47,238 nt of DNA from assembly GCA_024275955.1 (NCBI GenBank), contig JAJRYD010000025.1, forward strand, positions 1 to 47,238, in the 5' to 3' direction. This document shows, in pieces, positions 43,840 to 47,238 of this stretch; positions within the stretch are counted from its first letter, which is position 1, and each line of letters starts with the position of its first letter. Source of the stretch: Nitrospirota bacterium (GTDB taxonomy: Bacteria; Nitrospinota_A; UBA7883; JACRGQ01). Made by a program: the position numbers and the translations under genes. The notes under the pieces were generated by a model. That model saw only the letters and a list, made by a program, of their open reading frames with translations, did not search any database and was not told where the DNA came from.

Positions 43840-46050
43840 TTACCTGCTGGCCTTGCTAAGCATACTAGAAAGCAGTTTATCCGCTTCTGTCAATCTGGTT
43901 ATCATAGATCTTATAATTTTTAATGAGATATCGGGATAGTTTTCAATGGTTTCTTCCAGCTTCTCGCCCGGGAAAACTTTTACCACGCTTTTGCCTTTCG
44001 ATTTGATAGTAGCAACACGCGGCTGGTTCAAAAGCGCCGACATCTCGCCGAAATATTCGTTAGGCTGTGTTATTTCGCCCACCACCCGTCCGTTCTTTAT
44101 TATGACAAGGCTTCCCTGCAAAAGCTGATAGAAGTTTTTATCGGTATTACCTTCGCGGATAAGAAGGTCCCCATCTTCAAACACAAGCTCGTTAGGGTTT
44201 AGGAGGTAGGCCGGCAAAGCCTCTTTTTGGAGGATGGTACTGCCAAGCACTTCGTCTAGAGTGGTAATACCTTCTAGCACTTTGTCAAGCCCGTCACGCC
44301 TTAGGGTTACCATTCCGTCTTTGATAGCAATTTTTCTTAATTGATCTTCTGGAACCCTCGCCGTTATGGCGGGCGCCGTCGCTTCGGTATTTTCCATAAG
44401 CTCAAAACAGCCAAGACGGCCTTTATAGCCGCCGTTGCATTTTGGACAGCCTTTGCCTTTTATCACCTTGAGGTCGGAAAGCTCCTCTTTGTTAAAGCCC
44501 ATCTCTATAAGCTCTTTTGGAGAATATTTGCTGGTAACATCCTCGCCGCAGTGCGCGCATCCTCTTCTTAGGAGCCTTTGGGCCAAAACAAGGTTTAGCG
44601 AACCGGCAAGCATATACGAAGGTATTCCGATATCAAGCAGACGGCCGATAGTGGAGGGACAGTCGTTCGTATGAAGCGTACTGCATACAAGATGCCCCGT
44701 CATCGCCGCCTTAACCGCTATCTCGGCTGTTTCCATATCGCGAATTTCGCCGACAAGTATTATCTCTGGATCTTGTCTCAAAAACGCCTTTAGCGCGGCG
44801 GCAAAAGTCATCCCTACCTCGTTACGCACAGGCACCTGATTAATCCCCTCGAAGTTGAACTCGACAGGATCCTCTGCGGTAAGTATCTTTACATCCTCTG
44901 TATTAAGAGCGTTTATAGCGGAGTAAAGAGTGTTTGTTTTGCCGGAACCTGTAGGGCCGGTAACAAGCACCATCCCTTGAGGCTTTTCTATCTGTTTGTT
45001 AAACAGTTCGTAAGTTTTAGCGGAAAAGCCAAGCTTAGTCATATCTACCTGAAGCTTCGACTGATCCAGAGGACGCATAACGGTAGACTCTCCAAAAAGG
45101 GTAGGAAGAACGGAGACACGAAAGTCGACCACTTTTGTTTTGCTTATTTTTATTTTTATACGCCCATCCTGCGGCACGCGCTTTTCGGCGATATTGAGGC
45201 TCGCCATAATTTTGATGCGGGAAGTAAGCGCGTTTTTCATCGCGAGAGGAAGTATCATTCCTACCGAAAGCTTACCGTCGGCACGGTACCGCACACGGAA
45301 AGATTTTTCATAAGGCTCTATATGGATGTCGGACGCTCCGTCCTTAACCGACTTGATAAGGATTCCGTTGACAAGTTTTACTATGGCGGCATCGGCGGCG
45401 CCGATTTCGTCCGGCCCGTCATCGTCCAAATCTTCTTCTATTTCAAGTTCGTCTTCCGTCGCGGTTATTATTTCGCCAAGATCTATACCCTCGCCGGGGG
45501 CAGGCTCGTCGACGACTTGAACACCTTTGGCTTCGTCATCTTTTGGGAAAAATGCTTCGCAATCGTCGTCGCAAATTTTATAATGCTCTTTAAACGCATC
45601 TACTAGGTCTTTGAGTTTCGCCACTCTCGGCTTGACTACAAGCTTGGTCATTCCGGTAACCATCTCGATACCTTTAAAGTTGCTTGGGTCCCTCATCGCG
45701 AGCCGCATGGTGGTGCCGTCTGCCGTAATAGGACAGAGCATATGCTCCTTGGCGGTTTCGTAGTCTACAAGCTTTACCGCCTCTTCGGATATCTTGTCTG
45801 TCTTTGGATCAAAAACCGATACAGACATTTTGCGGGACATAAAGGTAATAAGAGCATCCTCGGTTATATAACCAAGCTTTATGAGAATCGTTCCGATCCA
45901 TAGAGGCTTTCTTTTTTGTATTTCTTCGGCGGTCTTTAATTGGCGGCCTGTTATACGGCCGTCTTTGCGAAGCATATCACCAAGCTTCTCCCGCTTGGTG
46001 TCGTCTTGGATGGTCTTTTTAAAGCTTGACTTTTTGTCAGTTACCGCCAT
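43840..46050 (-). CDS. PilB/GspE-type ATPase fused to a cyclic-nucleotide-binding domain
   Basis: The 736-residue protein is about 170 residues longer than PilB. The N-terminal MshEN-type region (KLGDMLRKDGRITGRQLKTA, ILIKLGYITEDALITFMSRK) may bind cyclic di-GMP. The ATPase core has SDIHIEPYEKSFRVRYRADG, Walker A GPTGSGKT near residue 365, ILVGEIRDMETAEIAVKAAM, and the zinc site CAHCG with CPKCNGGYKGRLGC. From about residue 605 a CAP-like domain follows, with LIREGNTDKNFYQLLQGSLV and the phosphate-binding cassette FGEMSALLNQPRVAT, which has the canonical Gly-Glu and Pro-Arg-x-Ala-Thr. It powers pilus extension or type II secretion; the fusion suggests nucleotide control. No pilin genes adjoin it. 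Confidence 0.94.
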   Translation of the reverse strand: MAVTDKKSSFKKTIQDDTKREKLGDMLRKDGRITGRQLKTAEEIQKRKPLWIGTILIKLGYITEDALITFMSRKMSVSVFDPKTDKISEEAVKLVDYETAKEHMLCPITADGTTMRLAMRDPSNFKGIEMVTGMTKLVVKPRVAKLKDLVDAFKEHYKICDDDCEAFFPKDDEAKGVQVVDEPAPGEGIDLGEIITATEDELEIEEDLDDDGPDEIGAADAAIVKLVNGILIKSVKDGASDIHIEPYEKSFRVRYRADGKLSVGMILPLAMKNALTSRIKIMASLNIAEKRVPQDGRIKIKISKTKVVDFRVSVLPTLFGESTVMRPLDQSKLQVDMTKLGFSAKTYELFNKQIEKPQGMVLVTGPTGSGKTNTLYSAINALNTEDVKILTAEDPVEFNFEGINQVPVRNEVGMTFAAALKAFLRQDPEIILVGEIRDMETAEIAVKAAMTGHLVCSTLHTNDCPSTIGRLLDIGIPSYMLAGSLNLVLAQRLLRRGCAHCGEDVTSKYSPKELIEMGFNKEELSDLKVIKGKGCPKCNGGYKGRLGCFELMENTEATAPAITARVPEDQLRKIAIKDGMVTLRRDGLDKVLEGITTLDEVLGSTILQKEALPAYLLNPNELVFEDGDLLIREGNTDKNFYQLLQGSLVIIKNGRVVGEITQPNEYFGEMSALLNQPRVATIKSKGKSVVKVFPGEKLEETIENYPDISLKIIRSMITRLTEADKLLSSMLSKASR

Positions 46051-46224
46051 AAACCTCTGTAATCCTTTTACTTCCCAATCATCCTTGATTCCTAGTTAAT
46101 CGGTTGATTTTATCTCAAGGAAGGGGTAATAACAATCTAAATGATGATAACTACTTTAGATTCGTATAGTTATCTACTCGGATTAAACCATTTTGCACGG
46201 CAGGGCTACAGGTAAGGCGGTAGG

Positions 46225-46863
46225 TTAGGGGAGCGAGGCGAATCTTATTTTTCTTTCTTCGATAACATTTTCGAGACTAACGATAGCCTGATGAATACTG
46301 TTCATCGAATTTTTCATCTTGCCTACTATTTCGGTATGGTAATCGTCTGAGTACTTTTCATCCAGTATCGAAACGGCAGTAAAAATAGTATTAAGCGGGT
46401 TATTTATTTCGTGGACAATTTCTCCGGTCATTTCTATAAGAGCGTTAAGCGCCACCTTTTCGTCCTCAAGTTGTCTCATAGAGCAGTTTGCTTGGGAAAT
46501 TTTTATAATATTATTCAGCTTTACCGCCAGCACATCTACTTCCACAGGTTTTTCCATAAAATCAGCTCCGCCCATACGCAAAAAGGCAACAGCCAGGCTA
46601 AGCGAACCAAACGCGGTAAGCATTACTACAGGAGCTTTGCAGGCAGACTCCTTAATTTTGTCAAATGTCGTCATTCCATCCATACCCGGCATCATCTGAT
46701 CGAGCAATATCACATCGAAGTTGTCTTTCTCCGACTTCAAGGTTTCCAGCCCAGCTTCCCCGCCTACCACCGTTTCAACATAAAAACCGGCAGGGGTGAG
46801 CTTTCTTTTAAGAAGAGTTAGAATATCTTCGTTGTCATCAATCACCAGAATACGGGGGTTCAT
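46225..46863 (-). CDS. Receiver-HisKA protein lacking a catalytic ATPase domain
   Basis: The 212-residue protein starts at 46863 (GGAGG eight bases before the ATG). Residues 4-118 form a receiver domain with phosphoacceptor D55 in DVILLDQMMPGMDG and the KP motif in FMEKPVEV. Residues 130-205 form a HisKA-like helical hairpin with H-box EIVHEINNPLNTI (H151). The protein then ends; there is no HATPase domain, and the following sequence closes the frame with normal spacing. It could accept phosphate from a separate kinase and pass it on, like a phosphotransfer protein, or bind and modulate a kinase. It lies downstream of the end-of-window ribbon-helix-helix gene and upstream of the PilB-type gene. 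Confidence 0.88.
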   Translation of the reverse strand: MNPRILVIDDNEDILTLLKRKLTPAGFYVETVVGGEAGLETLKSEKDNFDVILLDQMMPGMDGMTTFDKIKESACKAPVVMLTAFGSLSLAVAFLRMGGADFMEKPVEVDVLAVKLNNIIKISQANCSMRQLEDEKVALNALIEMTGEIVHEINNPLNTIFTAVSILDEKYSDDYHTEIVGKMKNSMNSIHQAIVSLENVIEERKIRFASLP

Positions 46864-47116
46864 CGTGTATACCTCCAAGTTAGTCCGCAATCTATCTCAT
46901 AAACATTAGAACAGCGCGCGCCGGCTCGACGAAAAACCGACAGCTTATGACTAGATTTTAGGCTTCAAAATATGCAAAGTCAATTTGACAAACAAAAAAT
47001 GATCGTTCCAAAATCGGCAAATCTTTTTAACAACAGCAAGACAGCTTAATCCTGCTAAAAGTTTTTACCAGTTGGTAGAGATTTCAGATAGAATTTCCTG
47101 CGGTTTTTAGAAGCGT

Positions 47117-47238
47117 TTACTTTTTAGAAGGTAAGCTTTTGGAGCTGTTCTTTGAATGTTTGTCAAACTCTTCGATAAATAATGATATGGAGCGTCTTAC
47201 AACTTCGGATTGAGATAACCCCATAGTTTTTGAGAGCT
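47117..47238 (-). CDS. Ribbon-helix-helix protein, C-terminal part (runs off the window)
   Basis: The visible 40 codons read LSKTMGLSQSEVVRRSISLF followed by IEEFDKHSKN and a basic tail ending PSKK. The spacing LSKTMGLSQSEVVRRSI is that of the second helix pair of CopG/MetJ-type ribbon-helix-helix DNA-binding proteins. The N-terminal strand lies beyond the window. Such proteins often regulate their own operon or act as antitoxins; no toxin is visible. The 253 bases between its stop and the receiver-HisKA gene show no coding signal. Confidence 0.7.
   Translation of the reverse strand, partial: LSKTMGLSQSEVVRRSISLFIEEFDKHSKNSSKSLPSKK

Overview
The window looks like chromosomal DNA of a Gram-negative, flagellated, chemotactic and respiring bacterium. 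Evidence for an outer envelope and motility: a TolC-type outer-membrane channel, LPS-type glycosyltransferases including a heptosyltransferase-family enzyme, MotA/MotB, a type IV pilus ATPase and signal-peptide proteins. Evidence for respiration: a diheme cytochrome c and UbiE. The gene repertoire (PyrR-controlled complete pyr operon, REC/HisKA proteins, sigma-54 regulation, LarBC) fits the deltaproteobacterial or neighbouring lineages (such as Nitrospinota or SAR324-like groups), but the sequence alone does not fix the phylum. GC content is moderate and few genes look foreign apart from small mobile-element remnants.

Layout. 1-3163: flagellar stator genes: a motB with one internal amber codon, a lipoprotein with a GspG-like C-terminal segment, then an opposed motA-motB pair. 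3435-8088: ubiE, glnD, an unknown secreted protein and a sirtuin. 8089-8870: a mobile-element scar (236-bp MITE-like element with an 8-bp duplication, IS3-family transposase tail, lone inverted-repeat end). 8941-20284: one long pyrimidine operon, pyrR-pyrB-pyrC-carA-unknown-carB-transglutaminase-pyrK-two small genes-pyrD, preceded by a PyrR-type RNA hairpin and a 14-codon leader peptide whose stop overlaps the pyrR start. 20301-21615: two copies of a ~125-bp MITE enclosing a decayed gene and a small secreted-protein gene. 21681-28835: radical SAM protein, transaldolase, a CDP-paratose/tyvelose epimerase-like enzyme, three glycosyltransferases and a diheme cytochrome. 28980-32628: fxsA, larC, larB, gpsA and a zinc-ribbon gene. 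32709-36348: a signalling set of REC-histidine kinase, CheW (broken by a one-base deletion in a poly-T run) and a heme-motif chemoreceptor. 37122-39165: two rhodaneses and an RlmI-like methyltransferase. 39256-43808: two tandem sigma-54-type promoters that serve no evident gene but lead into paralogous C-loop hairpins, convergent with an operon tolC-(sigma-54 activator with degenerate receiver)-ATP-grasp ligase. 43840-47238: a PilB-type ATPase fused to a cyclic-nucleotide-binding domain, a REC-HisKA protein without an ATPase domain, and the end of a ribbon-helix-helix gene.

The most exciting candidate for an undescribed system is 39256-43808: twin, probably sigma-54-dependent small RNAs whose hairpins differ by compensatory base changes while keeping the same C-rich loop, next to an enhancer-binding protein that lacks the conserved receiver lysine. 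The second is the pyr leader, where the PyrR hairpin overlaps the Shine-Dalgarno of a leader peptide translationally coupled to pyrR. Two coding disruptions in motility/chemotaxis genes (motB amber, cheW homopolymer) need read-level checking before being called biological. No tRNA, rRNA or CRISPR array was recognised.
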